From positions 1 through 64,000 of the forward strand of contig JACTUB010000010.1 of assembly GCA_015660885.1 (NCBI GenBank): 64,000 nucleotides of DNA. Direction: 5' to 3'. Below are positions 17,646-27,024 of this stretch, one piece after another. The position numbers and the translations under genes were made by a program. The notes beneath the pieces were generated by a model that was given only the letters and a program-made list of their open reading frames with translations, was not told where the DNA came from and searched no databases. The first letter of the stretch is position 1; every line of letters starts with the position of its first letter. The DNA is from Methanoregulaceae archaeon (GTDB taxonomy: Archaea > Halobacteriota > Methanomicrobia > Methanomicrobiales > Methanospirillaceae).

Positions 17646-17864
17646 TTAGATTTGATCAGTTTTACGTAACCAGCAGCCGACTGCCAGATATACCGAACCT
17701 GCGATCAGGATGGCGATTGAACCCCTGAGAACTAATCCGAAATCCCCGGCGGCAAGTGAAATATACATCAGCCGGCCGAAAAAATATATCGCAAAAAGAA
17801 GAATGACAGCCGCAAGATAGAGCCCGGTGAGCCCGAGTACTCCCGTGACTACCAGATCATCCAT
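17646..17864 (-). CDS. Small membrane protein (72 residues)
   Basis: Two hydrophobic helices (about residues 5-32 and 45-63) joined by a short loop; the end is WLRKTDQI. It lies 60 bp downstream of the glycosyltransferase on the same strand and may share its transcript. No family assigned. Confidence 0.65.
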   Translation of the reverse strand: MDDLVVTGVLGLTGLYLAAVILLFAIYFFGRLMYISLAAGDFGLVLRGSIAILIAGSVYLAVGCWLRKTDQI

Positions 17865-17924
17865 GGAGAATGATGGGCACTTCCTGTATAAACTGCTTGG
17901 GATTTTCCGGGACGGTCCTGCCCC

Positions 17925-19022
17925 TCACCGCTCAAGATACTGTGCAAGTACCTGGTCATAAAGCCGTTTTACATTTTCTTTTGTCTTTGAGATGGCAGGA
18001 AATCCTGTATACCGTGGTTGTTGAGCGAGCCCGATATCCACGGGCAGATTGAGCCGGTACTGGCTCTGTGAATGAAACCAACCTTTCTTTTCATAATACC
18101 AGGACAGGTATTCCTGTTCCGTCTGCCCCGGGGTCGGGATGAAGAGGGCATGCCGCTTGCCAAGCTCGGCTATCTCCATCATGGAGGTGTATCCTGATCG
18201 ACATATGATAAATTTTGCACGATTCATGAGTCCTTCTTTATCCCGGGTTGATGCATAGGGAATGATACTATACGTATCGGATTGTTTCCATGTACCGCTA
18301 TTTCCCGGGCTGCCAAGCAGGATGACACAGCGCCCCTCAATCTTATGGACCTGTTGCAATAGTATCTTCTCGAGCCGTGTCCTCTGGGGTTCGGGTCCGG
18401 AGATCATTATCAGGTAATCGAGATCTTCTTCCCCGTCACATTTGTGGGTGCTCGTCAGGATGCCGGAAAAATATACTCTTTTCTTTGTTGCATCTGTTCC
18501 CGGACGGGACAGTTTACCGGCAAGTGCGGTCTGGGTCGGCGGGTTATCGGGAACAATAATATGGCGGTATTTCTCATGCTGGAACCCATTCATGGCAACC
18601 GCGAAGAGTTCAGCCGGCCAGAAAATCAGGGGGAGGTGGTAATGGAGCTGGTGGGTGATGAAGACTGAAGGAATTTTTGATGCATAGACTCCCAGCCGGT
18701 TGTCGCTGATGATCAGATCATAGGGATCTTTGGCAAGGATCAGATCCAGATTCTTTCGTTCATCCGAGATCGCCTTTAAGATGAGCGGGAAGAAAGCAAC
18801 AAATTTCGGAAGAAAAAACCGGCTTGCGCTGTAGGGCACAGGATAATCAGGAAAGTCAACAGAACGGCATTCGGGGAATTCTCGCTCCAGGACGGAACGT
18901 GCATTCCCGCACGCTGCAATCGTCACCTCGTGGTGATGGTCAAGGAGGGTTTTAATAACAGGTATATCCCGGGTCGCGTGCCCCAGACCCCAGTTCAACG
19001 GCGATACCAGTACGTGCGCCAT
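17925..19022 (-). CDS. Glycosyltransferase of MurG/GT28-like fold
   Basis: The 365-residue protein opens with HVLVSPLNWGLGHATRDIPV, the glycine-rich loop of GT-B enzymes of the MurG/UDP-glycosyltransferase type, where G-x-GH-x-x-R is typical. The C-terminal half has CRSGYTSMMEIAELGKRHAL and PTPGQTEQEYLSWY, which match the nucleotide-sugar binding region of GT28. It likely adds a sugar to a lipid or surface glycan at the inner face of the membrane; donor and acceptor are unknown. Confidence 0.85.
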   Translation of the reverse strand: MAHVLVSPLNWGLGHATRDIPVIKTLLDHHHEVTIAACGNARSVLEREFPECRSVDFPDYPVPYSASRFFLPKFVAFFPLILKAISDERKNLDLILAKDPYDLIISDNRLGVYASKIPSVFITHQLHYHLPLIFWPAELFAVAMNGFQHEKYRHIIVPDNPPTQTALAGKLSRPGTDATKKRVYFSGILTSTHKCDGEEDLDYLIMISGPEPQRTRLEKILLQQVHKIEGRCVILLGSPGNSGTWKQSDTYSIIPYASTRDKEGLMNRAKFIICRSGYTSMMEIAELGKRHALFIPTPGQTEQEYLSWYYEKKGWFHSQSQYRLNLPVDIGLAQQPRYTGFPAISKTKENVKRLYDQVLAQYLER

Positions 19023-19301
19023 CCCTGTGCTCCCGAATAATTCATTTAAGGTTCATCTGCAAAGAGTATTGAATGATTCGACCCGGTTTTCCCGGTAATT
19101 TTTCCAAAGACGTTCTTTTTTTGAAACAATAACGGCACAAAGATCTGGCTCTTTGAGAAATACTCGACAAAACACGGGTGCCAAACAGAAGATATCTCAT
19201 GTAAATGATTCCCGCCTCCTGTGATAGCTCTGAAAAGAGATACTGCACCGGGGCACCCTGGCCTAGGTGCGTGCACGGGAATCTAGGTAGTCCTCTTTAC
19301 T

Positions 19302-20138
19302 TTACGTGACAACTGCTTTTCTGAACCGCCAATAAGCCAGCCCGAACGTGAGAGTGGCAAAAACCACGAGTCCGAAATAGGCCATGAGGATATCAGACTG
19401 CGTATACTGGTAGTGCTTCCCAAGAGCAATAAAATCCGGGCCGATGGCAAAATACCGTATGCCGGTAATCAACAGGGTCATGGGATTATACACAGAGAGT
19501 ATTTTTAAGAACGCCGGGAATGAGTCAATAGGGTACAGGGCGTTGCTGGCAAAAAATATCGGCATCGTCAGAAGAGTAATGACTCCCTGAAGCCCCTCGG
19601 GACTCTCCATGGAAATGGCGATGGCGGCTGAGAGAAATAGGAACCCGAGCGCAAACATCCCGACAAATGCGAGGATGCCAAATACTCCGACAACGGTCTG
19701 CACTGCGGTAAACCCGCTGAAGAATGCGGCCCCAATCAAAATACCAAAGACCATAATGATGATCGCCTGGATAAATGACTTGGTGACCCCCGAGAGACCG
19801 ATCCCGAAAATGATGTGGTTCCTGTTCATGGGGCTTGCGAGGATCTCACGCATCAGCCCCCAGTTCTTGTCAAAAAGGATCACGATCCCGCCAAAGAGAC
19901 TGGTGAACAATGTCGTCATTGCAATAATACCGGCGCCCATGAATGTCAGGTAGCCGATCATATGGACGCCGGGTACTACGGGCAATCCTGTGATCAGCTT
20001 ATCAAAACTGCTCGACATCGCTATACCAAAAAAAGCCAGCCAGAGCGCCGGCTGGAGGAGGGAAGAGACCAGCAGGGTCTTAAACCTGACAAACCTGATC
20101 ATGTCCCGCCAGTAGATAGTGGTAAATCCGTACGGCAT
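19302..20138 (-). CDS. ABC-2 type permease (DrrB-like)
   Basis: The 278-residue permease has about six membrane helices and the ABC-2 segments of the daunorubicin-resistance DrrB group (SPMNRNHIIFGIGLSGVTKS, and SPEGLQGVITLLTMPIFFAS with the following ALYPI). I start it at ATG 20138, which follows GGAGGG and lies one base after the ATPase stop, giving a tight two-gene unit. It probably exports a lipid or hydrophobic compound. A longer upstream frame exists but overlaps the ATPase gene. Confidence 0.88.
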   Translation of the reverse strand: MPYGFTTIYWRDMIRFVRFKTLLVSSLLQPALWLAFFGIAMSSSFDKLITGLPVVPGVHMIGYLTFMGAGIIAMTTLFTSLFGGIVILFDKNWGLMREILASPMNRNHIIFGIGLSGVTKSFIQAIIIMVFGILIGAAFFSGFTAVQTVVGVFGILAFVGMFALGFLFLSAAIAISMESPEGLQGVITLLTMPIFFASNALYPIDSFPAFLKILSVYNPMTLLITGIRYFAIGPDFIALGKHYQYTQSDILMAYFGLVVFATLTFGLAYWRFRKAVVT

Positions 20139-20139
20139 G

Positions 20140-21141
20140 TTACCGCCCTCCAGCTCGACGGAACGAGGTTTTTGCATGGCCTTCGTCACGGATCTCTCTT
20201 CCGGTATAAAAGACAAAAACATCGTCCATTGACGGTTTCTTTAAGTTGATGGTAGAGATTTCGATGCCGGCATTGCGGAGTGTATCAATGATCAGGGGGA
20301 GCACCTTGGATCCGTCCTCGTTTACCATCAGCACAAATCCTTTTGATTTGACTTTCATGTTACGGATGCTGGGAAGATCTTTCAGGAACCGGACCGCAGC
20401 TTCGTTGTTGTTTGTCTCAAGGTAGATCAAATCCCGTCCAAGGGTATTTTTGAGTTCCCAGGGTTTTCCGGATATGACAATCCGGCCATGATCGATGATA
20501 CTTATACGGTCAGAAAGCTGGTCTGCTTCGTCCATATAATGGGTAGTAAGGAAGATAGTCGTCCCTTCGCTGTTGACACCTTTGATATACTCCCACATCC
20601 TCAACCGGGTCTGTGGGTCAAGCCCGATGGTGGGTTCATCCAGGAAGAGCACCTTGGGGCGTGTCATCAGCCCCCGGGCAATTTCAAGCCGGCGTTTCAT
20701 GCCCCCGCTCAGATGTTTCGTCCGTTCGTCCCGTTTAGCTGCCAGCTCGACAAGGTTTAAGAGTTCCTCTATCCTTTTCCTGCGCTGTTCAAAAGGCATG
20801 TTGTACAACCTGCCATGGAACTCAAGGATCTCCCAGACCGTCATGTCGCGGTCAAGTGTGATATCCTGGAAGACGATACCGATTGATTCGCGGACTTTCT
20901 GGGGATCTCTGGTGACATCGAACCCGGCAACACTCGCCGTACCCTTTTGCTTTGCAAGCAGGGTGATGAGGATATTGATCGCGGTACTCTTTCCGGCACC
21001 ATTGGGCCCGAGAAATGAAAAGATCTCACCTTTTTTTACCGAGAAACTTATCCCGTCAACCGCCTTGAAATCCTTATAAGAATGTTCCAGGTTTTCAACA
21101 CTGATGATAATTTCGCCGTGTTTTTGCTGTGTTTCCGGCAT
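20140..21141 (-). CDS. ABC transporter ATP-binding protein (DrrA-like)
   Basis: A 333-residue ATPase with Walker A GPNGAGKST, signature LSGGMKRRL and Walker B VLFLDEPTIGLD, and the DrrA-type C-terminal extension with IISGKPWELKNTLGRDLIYLE and STINLKKPSMDDVFV. It pairs with the permease one base downstream. The family exports drugs or lipids, so the substrate cannot be stated. Confidence 0.9.
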   Translation of the reverse strand: MPETQQKHGEIIISVENLEHSYKDFKAVDGISFSVKKGEIFSFLGPNGAGKSTAINILITLLAKQKGTASVAGFDVTRDPQKVRESIGIVFQDITLDRDMTVWEILEFHGRLYNMPFEQRRKRIEELLNLVELAAKRDERTKHLSGGMKRRLEIARGLMTRPKVLFLDEPTIGLDPQTRLRMWEYIKGVNSEGTTIFLTTHYMDEADQLSDRISIIDHGRIVISGKPWELKNTLGRDLIYLETNNNEAAVRFLKDLPSIRNMKVKSKGFVLMVNEDGSKVLPLIIDTLRNAGIEISTINLKKPSMDDVFVFYTGREIRDEGHAKTSFRRAGGR

Positions 21142-21270
21142 AAAGACTCACCTCACTGACCAATTCGTCCACCCACCTGGTCTCAAGGGATAAATGCACG
21201 AGCCGGTTGCATCACGCATCTTATTTCCCGGATAAGGATGGTCCATGACTATACTATTCTGGGACAGAGA

Positions 21271-21280
21271 ATATATAAAC
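21271..21280 (-). promoter_or_regulatory. TATA box for the DrrAB-like operon
   Basis: On the minus strand GTTTATATAT stands about 130 bp upstream of the ATPase start, implying a leader of about 100 nt if used. Confidence 0.35.
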
Positions 21281-21354
21281 GGTTTATCAAAGGCACAATG
21301 ATCGTCATGAAGGTTCACAGGAACGGGAAAGAAGCGGGAAAATAGTAAAAAATA

Positions 21355-21679
21355 CTAGATAATGAGTCTTGCTGCATCACCCCGTTGTTCGAGCAGTTCG
21401 ATCCCGTGACGTTTCTCCTCCACACTGGTGAAATCCTTCGTAAGATCGACAAGCTTGCGCCGTGCCCGAAACGATCTCAACCTGCTACTCAAACAGATCG
21501 AAAAAATCTGCGGGGTAATCCATTGCCCAGGATTCAGGATTAATGGAAGGTGTGACAGATTAAAAATTTGGCGGTTATATAAAAAAATAAAAACGGTAGA
21601 TTTACCGCAATAGAGAAAATTTCATGAAAAAGCAGACACCCAACACACTGGAACAAGTGAATCTTAAAAAAAAATAATT
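21355..21679 (-). other. Intergenic region with an orphan C-terminal-like frame
   Basis: The minus strand ends a protein-like frame at 21355 (…RARRKLVDLTKDFTSVEEKR, then RGDAARLII and stop). It reads like the end of a real charged helical protein, but upstream it loses coding character and no start is found. Best seen as a gene remnant. The rest of 21142-21679 holds no gene I can support. Confidence 0.35.
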
Positions 21680-22684
21680 TTAAGAGATAATTATACCTTC
21701 TTTTCTGAACCGCTCGACAATCTGGATGTTCATGTAATCCTGAATAATATTATTATACAGAAAGCCACTGGCAAAGACGGTGACCATAAAAGTCATCGTA
21801 GATTTATCCATTTTCATCAGGTACACTGTTGGTTTTGGATCCGGGGCAATCACATCAGGTCGAGTCTTCACTGCTTCATCAATGATTTCTGAAAGAACGC
21901 ACTTAACCTGATTAATATCGGCTGCGTAGGAAACCGAGACCGGGATTTGGATCCGGACCTGGGGATTTGGCATTGAATAGTTATGGATGATGCTGGTGGC
22001 AATCTTGGTGTTGGGCATGGTTACAATATCCGAATCGAGGGTTATTATTCTCGTGCTTCGGGGACCGATATGGATTACATCGCCCAGAACATCATTGATA
22101 AGGACCCGGTCGCCTGCCTTGAATGGCTGGTCCGTAATGATAACCGCTCCACCAAAAAAGTTGGAAAAAAGGTCCTGTGCAGCGAGCGCAATCGCAATAC
22201 CCATGATTCCCGCACCGGCAATCAGCGGGGTAATATTGATATTAAACGTCGATAAAATATACATGAAACCAATGAACCAGATGATCCATTTGGCAATCTT
22301 CTGGAGGATCTCAACAATACGGTCATCAAGGTCCGTTTCGGTCTCTTCTGCAAGTGCCATCCCGTAGGTATTCAAAAAACCGTCAACAAACGTGGCAATG
22401 ATCCATGTACCCACAAGAATGTACCCGGAGGCTAGCACTTTCGAATCCGCTATCCACTGCAACTGAGGATATAGGGATAATAAGTGTTCGATAGCCAGGA
22501 AAAACGGGATGAAAAAAGCCAGCATTACCAATGGCCATCCCAATGAATACACGAGAAGGTCATCCATCTTTGTTTCCGTTTGTTCAGCCTTCTTTTTCAG
22601 CCATATGAAAATTATGTGAACGATACCTGCTGCGATGATTCCGATACCAAGGTAAATAATCGAATCAAGAAGTTCTGTGTCCAT
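21680..22684 (-). CDS. MscS-family mechanosensitive channel
   Basis: The 334-residue protein has four or five membrane helices and the MscS pore-helix and beta domain: GIAIALAAQDLFSNFFGGAV, then ITDQPFKAGDRVLINDVLGD and PNTKIATSIIHNYS. It acts as a pressure-relief channel in the cytoplasmic membrane under osmotic downshift. Monocistronic. Confidence 0.93.
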   Translation of the reverse strand: MDTELLDSIIYLGIGIIAAGIVHIIFIWLKKKAEQTETKMDDLLVYSLGWPLVMLAFFIPFFLAIEHLLSLYPQLQWIADSKVLASGYILVGTWIIATFVDGFLNTYGMALAEETETDLDDRIVEILQKIAKWIIWFIGFMYILSTFNINITPLIAGAGIMGIAIALAAQDLFSNFFGGAVIITDQPFKAGDRVLINDVLGDVIHIGPRSTRIITLDSDIVTMPNTKIATSIIHNYSMPNPQVRIQIPVSVSYAADINQVKCVLSEIIDEAVKTRPDVIAPDPKPTVYLMKMDKSTMTFMVTVFASGFLYNNIIQDYMNIQIVERFRKEGIIIS

Positions 22685-22903
22685 TTCTCGTATGTTATAT
22701 TTAGAAGAAGAACAATTTTTCTTCTTAGTAATAAAATCCTGATTAACCAGGAAATGCCATCGGATTCATCTCCCCGGGCGATTCAAGCATTTCCTTTAAT
22801 TTTTTCCATCCGACAGGGAATCTTATCCTTCAAAATTAATTTTGATAATTAATCAGTTCTCTATGGACAAAAAATATTAACAGTGATTATATATTATTCA
22901 TGC

Positions 22904-23065
22904 ATGGCAAAGAAAAGGGGACCGAAAACCTTAGATGGAAAAGTTAAAAGTGATTTATTTCCCGGTGAAGACAGGAGAAAGAGCTTTAAAACGCTCGCTC
23001 GGGAAGAATTAGAGAAGGCAGGTATTTTGGCTCCCAAAAAAAATCTGAAAAATAAGAAGAAATAA
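22904..23065 (+). CDS. Small basic protein (53 residues)
   Basis: From ATG 22904 the protein opens MAKKRGPKTLDGKVKSDLFP and ends in a lysine tract. One third of residues are Lys or Arg. It may bind nucleic acid or be a small ribosome-associated protein; no family recognised. An in-frame ATG 21 bases upstream is possible but less likely. Confidence 0.5.
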   Translation: MAKKRGPKTLDGKVKSDLFPGEDRRKSFKTLAREELEKAGILAPKKNLKNKKK

Positions 23066-23302
23066 TAGTCATTTTTTGCAACTGGTGCCGGGGTATTTCA
23101 TATACAACAATCTTTTACCCATACACCGCCAGGCACATCCAATAATAATCTTTAATTCCCTATTTTCTGGAAACTAACGAACAATTGTTAATCCTGCTCT
23201 GCCACCTTGTCTCAAGTCTGAATGCACTGGGGGAAAATGGTGAATGCTTCTGTATCCGCGAGCCTTTTTATCATGAGTGGATCAATCTTCATCAGATTCC
23301 CA

Positions 23303-23818
23303 ATGCACGAGATCTGTCCGAACTGTGGTAAGGTTTCAGCCGCGGAGTCCCCACGGTTTTGTAGTGAATGCGGCGCCCGGATTGACGGAGGGACTCCAAT
23401 CAGATACATGGGATATTTCACCCAGCCCCGGAAGCACAAGAATCCACTGATTGCAGGATTTTGTTCGTCCGTTCTTCCTGGACTCGGGCAGGTATACAAT
23501 GGCGAAACTGCAAAAGGTTTTTTCATCTTTTTTCTTACCCTTGCGGGATTAGTTATCTTCCTCATCCCTGGCCTTATTGTATGGCTATATGCAATGTATA
23601 ATGCGTATTCCGTGGCGGGAAAGATGAACAACGGGGAGATCGCATTCCGCGAAACTCGAAGGCTTCACATGGTTCTGTTCATTGTGTTTGCCGTGGTTAT
23701 GATCGTAATCGCGCTCCTGATAATCATCGCAATAGTGATGGCGATCCTGATGCCCCAACTTGGTCAGCTTGGCTCCGGCAATTATAATCAATTGTTTGAT
23801 ACCAACGGATTATTCTAA
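23303..23818 (+). CDS. Zinc-ribbon protein with TM2-like membrane segment
   Basis: Starting at ATG 23303 (171 residues), the N-terminus MHEICPNCGKV…FCSECGARI is a double CxxC zinc ribbon. It is followed by PLIAGFCSSVLPGLGQVYNG, the TM2-type double-helix motif seen in membrane proteins, and by another pair of helices near the C-terminus. Many archaea carry such proteins; role unknown. A longer N-terminal extension is open but would add an unrelated hydrophobic stretch, so I prefer the shorter start. Confidence 0.78.
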   Translation: MHEICPNCGKVSAAESPRFCSECGARIDGGTPIRYMGYFTQPRKHKNPLIAGFCSSVLPGLGQVYNGETAKGFFIFFLTLAGLVIFLIPGLIVWLYAMYNAYSVAGKMNNGEIAFRETRRLHMVLFIVFAVVMIVIALLIIIAIVMAILMPQLGQLGSGNYNQLFDTNGLF

Positions 23819-24170
23819 TCGGCCAGACTGAAAAGATATCTGCCTGACTTGTCCTTTAATCAGATTGTTTTCTCTCACAACAGGAGATGAATCATTTGTC
23901 CGTCCTTTTCCTAGTTTTTTCGTGCATCATACTGGTGTCGCAAGAAAAGTACGATGAAAGACTTGTATGTGCCCTGGTAAGAATCAAAAAGAAATTTGAG
24001 ATACCTGTAACCCGATGACAGAACGCGAGGGATAGGATTGGAACCTACAAATCAATCTGGCAGCATTAGTCCACAGACCGGGCAATACTGCCAGGGAATT
24101 GCATGCCATGATTGCACTTTCACTCTTCACTTGCATGATATTCATACAGTCAACCCCCTCATGATGATCA
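23819..24170 (+). other. Intergenic region with a possible 43-residue frame
   Basis: ATG 23887 opens a frame to TGA 24018, with a hydrophobic N-terminal half and a basic tail (RIKKKFEIPVTR). AGGAG stands too close to the start to be ideal. I see no other gene here; a tRNA T-arm-like string on the minus strand near 24035-24050 lacks a matching acceptor arm. Confidence 0.25.
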
Positions 24171-24338
24171 ATGGACAGCCAATACACGAGCTGCCGGGTT
24201 ACCTGCCACCATTGCAAACATGAATGGACATATATGGGAATACGACTTGCCGGCTTGGAAGGGTCACGGAAGCCTGTCAAAGTGCAGTGCTCAAGATGTC
24301 ATAATTGGGTAAAGATGAATCCGAAGAATGCGAGATGA
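24171..24338 (+). CDS. Small zinc-ribbon protein (55 residues)
   Basis: The frame MDSQYTSCRVTCHHCKHEW (to residue 19) gives the first CxxC knuckle followed by HEW, and VQCSRCHNWVKMNP gives the second. Two CxxC pairs about 25 residues apart with C-x-x-C-x-H-x-W are typical of small archaeal rubredoxin-like or zinc-ribbon proteins. No strong ribosome site. Cysteine spacing makes coding much more likely than chance, even at this length. Confidence 0.65.
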   Translation: MDSQYTSCRVTCHHCKHEWTYMGIRLAGLEGSRKPVKVQCSRCHNWVKMNPKNAR

Positions 24339-24438
24339 ATAAATCCTGCACTAACACCATGCATCAAGTCAGAAGAATTCAACAATTTATTGACAAATTT
24401 TATCGTCTCAAAATATTAGTAATGATTTATCCTTAGAC

Positions 24439-24448
24439 CTATATAAAA
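24439..24448 (+). promoter_or_regulatory. TATA box for the TrpP-like gene
   Basis: CTATATAAAA lies 44 bp before ATG 24492; a start of transcription near 24468 would leave a short leader carrying the GAGGT ribosome site. Confidence 0.5.
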
Positions 24449-24491
24449 AATTCAGTCAATAGCGGAAAGTGGGTTAAAAGAGGTAAAAGAT

Positions 24492-25019
24492 ATGAAGTTA
24501 AAAGATATTGCAATTGTCGGAATTCTGCTTGCAATCGGTACGATCCTGCGATACTTCCTTGCGATGCTCCACACCCCGCTCACACCGAATATGATCATCG
24601 CATTTTACTGTCTTGCGATCATCCTCATCAAGCCAAATGTATACGAGGCACTGGGAATCGGTATCGTGGCCGGGGTCCTGTCAATGCTGATCTCAAGTTC
24701 CGTGTTCCCCCAGGCAAACCTGATCAGTGAACCGGTAGGTGCCTATGTCTGTTTTTGTTTTTATGTGGTTTTGAGGAATAGGGAAAATCTGTTCCCGATG
24801 GTTACAACATTTATTGCCACACTTGCGAGTGGTTTTACCTTCGCTGGGATCGCAACCGTTTTTATGCGTGCGACACTCCTCGCCATGTACCATGACAATT
24901 TTTCAATATTTGTTGCGGTATATGTTCCCATCGTGGTTATTACTGCAGTGTTTAATGCGGTCATTGTTCAAATCCTCTACATCCTATCGGGCAGGGTGCT
25001 GGTGCGGGGAAATGAATGA
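24492..25019 (+). CDS. TrpP-family transporter (tryptophan or related substrate)
   Basis: The 175-residue protein has five or six membrane helices. Segments TPLTPNMIIAFYCLAIILIK and LGIGIVAGVLSMLISSSVFP, then ISEPVGAYVCF, correspond to the conserved parts of bacterial TrpP, a tryptophan-transport protein related to ECF substrate-binding subunits. GAGGT precedes the start. No energising ECF partner is in the window. The substrate is inferred only from family resemblance. Confidence 0.72.
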   Translation: MKLKDIAIVGILLAIGTILRYFLAMLHTPLTPNMIIAFYCLAIILIKPNVYEALGIGIVAGVLSMLISSSVFPQANLISEPVGAYVCFCFYVVLRNRENLFPMVTTFIATLASGFTFAGIATVFMRATLLAMYHDNFSIFVAVYVPIVVITAVFNAVIVQILYILSGRVLVRGNE

Positions 25020-25221
25020 TCGAACGCCATGACCTCAGTTGCACAGTTCTTTTTCAAAACAGTCATATTCGCGTTTTGTTAGTCAGAATGCCCCAAATGG
25101 AATAATGGGTTGGTTCTCTTTATAGCAGTCAGGGAAATTCAAGATATTTTGAATCATGCCAATACTTTTTCCGGATTGTAAGAACAGAAACATAAAATAC
25201 GCACTCGGGATATTATCCGGT

Positions 25222-25674
25222 ATGAAAAAGAAAATCGTAATCGTATCTGTATTTGTACTCTTCACAATATTTGTTCTTGCAGCCGGGTGCACACAACCTG
25301 GGACACTCCCGGTTACCCCTACGCCAACTCCACCAACTGTTTCTTTGACACCCGGACCTGCACAGACCCTGCCCGGAATCTGGAATATCGAAGTCCAGGT
25401 CCAAAGCAACGGGGAAGCTATCGACCCGCAGATCATCGTGATAAATCGAGGGGGAAAGGGTCTGAATTTCATCAACGAGATTGATGTCAGGGTAACTCGT
25501 TCTGACGGAGTCGTTGAAGAAGATAAAATGGTAGAGCCGATGTCTGTCGGCAAACAACTCATTCTCAAGGGAACAACCCAGAACAATGATCGCTGTGAGG
25601 TCTGGGCGATCACTCCGCAGGGAGAACGGGTAAAAATCTACGACGCATATGTGCCTTTCAGGACATATAATTAA
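25222..25674 (+). CDS. Lipoprotein of unknown function
   Basis: From ATG 25222 (150 residues) the signal helix ends in the lipobox LAAGC, followed by a Pro/Thr linker (TPTPTPPT) and a beta-rich domain of about 100 residues. It should be anchored outside the membrane. The folded part is not one I recognise. An earlier in-frame ATG (25156) would put charged residues before the signal helix and is less likely. Confidence 0.72.
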   Translation: MKKKIVIVSVFVLFTIFVLAAGCTQPGTLPVTPTPTPPTVSLTPGPAQTLPGIWNIEVQVQSNGEAIDPQIIVINRGGKGLNFINEIDVRVTRSDGVVEEDKMVEPMSVGKQLILKGTTQNNDRCEVWAITPQGERVKIYDAYVPFRTYN

Positions 25675-25825
25675 TCATTTTGAGTTTACTGCCAATTCTT
25701 AAGGAGATTACGGGAGAAAAAGACCAAATTCGCATTCTGTCGGCCTTTAGCAGGATGGGAATATGAGACACCCATCTGACAACCCACCATTACTTTTATT
25801 TACCCTTCTATCGATTCCACTCACT

Positions 25826-26116
25826 ATGCCACTATTTATTATCTTGGGAAAATTGACCGATAAGGCCATCGAGAAAATGAAGGAAGTGAAACAACGGGAT
25901 GATAAGGCAGGACAAATCATAAAATTAGCGGGGGGAAAACTCATCAGCCATTACTATACCTTCGGCCGTTACGATTTCGTAGCAACCGTTGAACTGCCTT
26001 CCGCTGAAATTCTTGCTAAAGTAATTATCGAGATTGGCAAGTGGGGTACGGTCAGTACTGAAACCATGACTGCTCTCCTCCCTGAAGAGATGTATAAAAT
26101 GGCATTGGAAATGTAG
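25826..26116 (+). CDS. GYD-domain protein
   Basis: The 96-residue product from ATG 25826 starts MPLFIILGKLTDKAIEKMKE, the usual start of GYD proteins, and contains YYTFGRYDFVATVELP, where the family motif G-(R/Y)-(Y)-D lies. The fold is a ferredoxin-like alpha/beta barrel; the function is unknown. A TATA-like CTTTTATTTA at 25793-25802 is placed so that the mRNA would start at or near the ATG, so it is probably leaderless. A longer frame begins at 25763 but lacks support. Confidence 0.75.
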   Translation: MPLFIILGKLTDKAIEKMKEVKQRDDKAGQIIKLAGGKLISHYYTFGRYDFVATVELPSAEILAKVIIEIGKWGTVSTETMTALLPEEMYKMALEM

Positions 26117-26304
26117 TTACTCACGGTGGTAAGCTGAACACGGATTACCTCGTCATTATCGATGAGATTCAGAACATAACCCAGCGACAGTATGCTGCTA
26201 TGGTGCATTCGGTACAAGACGTTTTCATTTCCGTTAATCCCGTTAACGCAACAGCACCTGCATTCCAAAGATTCAATAACCGGGGAATAGACTGGTGTAC
26301 CTGA
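26098..26304 (+). pseudogene. Orphan protein-like frame without a start
   Basis: Overlapping the end of the GYD gene in another phase is a frame that reads DYLVIIDEIQNITQRQYAAM, then FISVNPVNATAPAFQ and a stop at 26302-26304. It has a Walker-B-like VIIDE and good amino-acid balance, but no ATG except one well inside (26200). It may be a gene fragment left by rearrangement. It ends 14 bp before the methyltransferase gene. Confidence 0.3.
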
Positions 26305-26318
26305 TAAGGAGATAGATC

Positions 26319-26885
26319 GTGGATATCTTCCTTCTGACAGCTGCCCTTGTCTGGGTTGTTTTCTGGGTATACTGGTTCATCTCTGCATGGATGACCCGGT
26401 CGCCACTGAAACGCCAGCAGTCCCGGTGGTCCTGGATCCTGTTCGTACTGTTGTGGTGTTTCTGGGTGCTCTACTCCTCCGGGTCCGCAACCGGCTTTCT
26501 GGTCCAGAGGGCCATACCCGACAGTCTGATTATCGGGCTGAGTGGCACGATCATTACCCTGTCGGGTCTCGGTTTTGCAGTCTGGGCGCGGGTTCACCTG
26601 GGGAAGTACTGGAGCAGCATGCCAGCGATCAGGGTGGATCACAAACTTATCAGGACCGGGCCGTACAGTCTCGTGAGGCACCCAATCTATACCGGGATAC
26701 TGTTCGGGGTTGCCGGTACAGCCATCATCATAGGTGAGCCCTTGGGTCTGATAGCATTTTTCCTGATACTGGTGGTCTATCTCTGGAAGATCCGGATGGA
26801 GGAGAAGTACCTGCAGGAAGAATTCGGAGAGGACTATGCCCGGTATAAAAAAGAGGTCCCGGCGCTCATCCCACTTTTTATTTGA
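26319..26885 (+). CDS. Isoprenylcysteine carboxyl methyltransferase-like membrane protein
   Basis: The 188-residue protein has four or five helices and the ICMT/PEMT core: GLGFAVWARVHLGKYWSS, then LIRTGPYSLVRHPIYTG with the conserved RHP-Y-x-G, and LRME-EKYL-EEFG-Y-Y near the end. GTG at 26319 is preceded by AAGGAGAT. The family methylates isoprenyl or lipid substrates with S-adenosylmethionine; in archaea the substrate is not known. Confidence 0.83.
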   Translation: MDIFLLTAALVWVVFWVYWFISAWMTRSPLKRQQSRWSWILFVLLWCFWVLYSSGSATGFLVQRAIPDSLIIGLSGTIITLSGLGFAVWARVHLGKYWSSMPAIRVDHKLIRTGPYSLVRHPIYTGILFGVAGTAIIIGEPLGLIAFFLILVVYLWKIRMEEKYLQEEFGEDYARYKKEVPALIPLFI

Positions 26886-27024
26886 TGCATGACGCTCTTG
26901 CCGGAACTTTGACCAATTTTGAAAATATGAACAGGGAATGAGACCATCAGTGATAAAGTGCTGCTATGGGGAAAACAAAATATTGGGTAATCTGCCAATC
27001 TCTTTCCTGCTGGCGTCTTTACTC

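Noticed and set aside
17353..17649. Plus-strand frame of 98 codons after the metal transporter
   Set aside because: Odd composition, no ribosome site or recognisable feature.
24010..24105. tRNA-like T-arm (GGTTCCAATCC) on the minus strand
   Set aside because: The five-base T-stem pairs, but no matching acceptor 5' strand or D-arm is found at the right distance.
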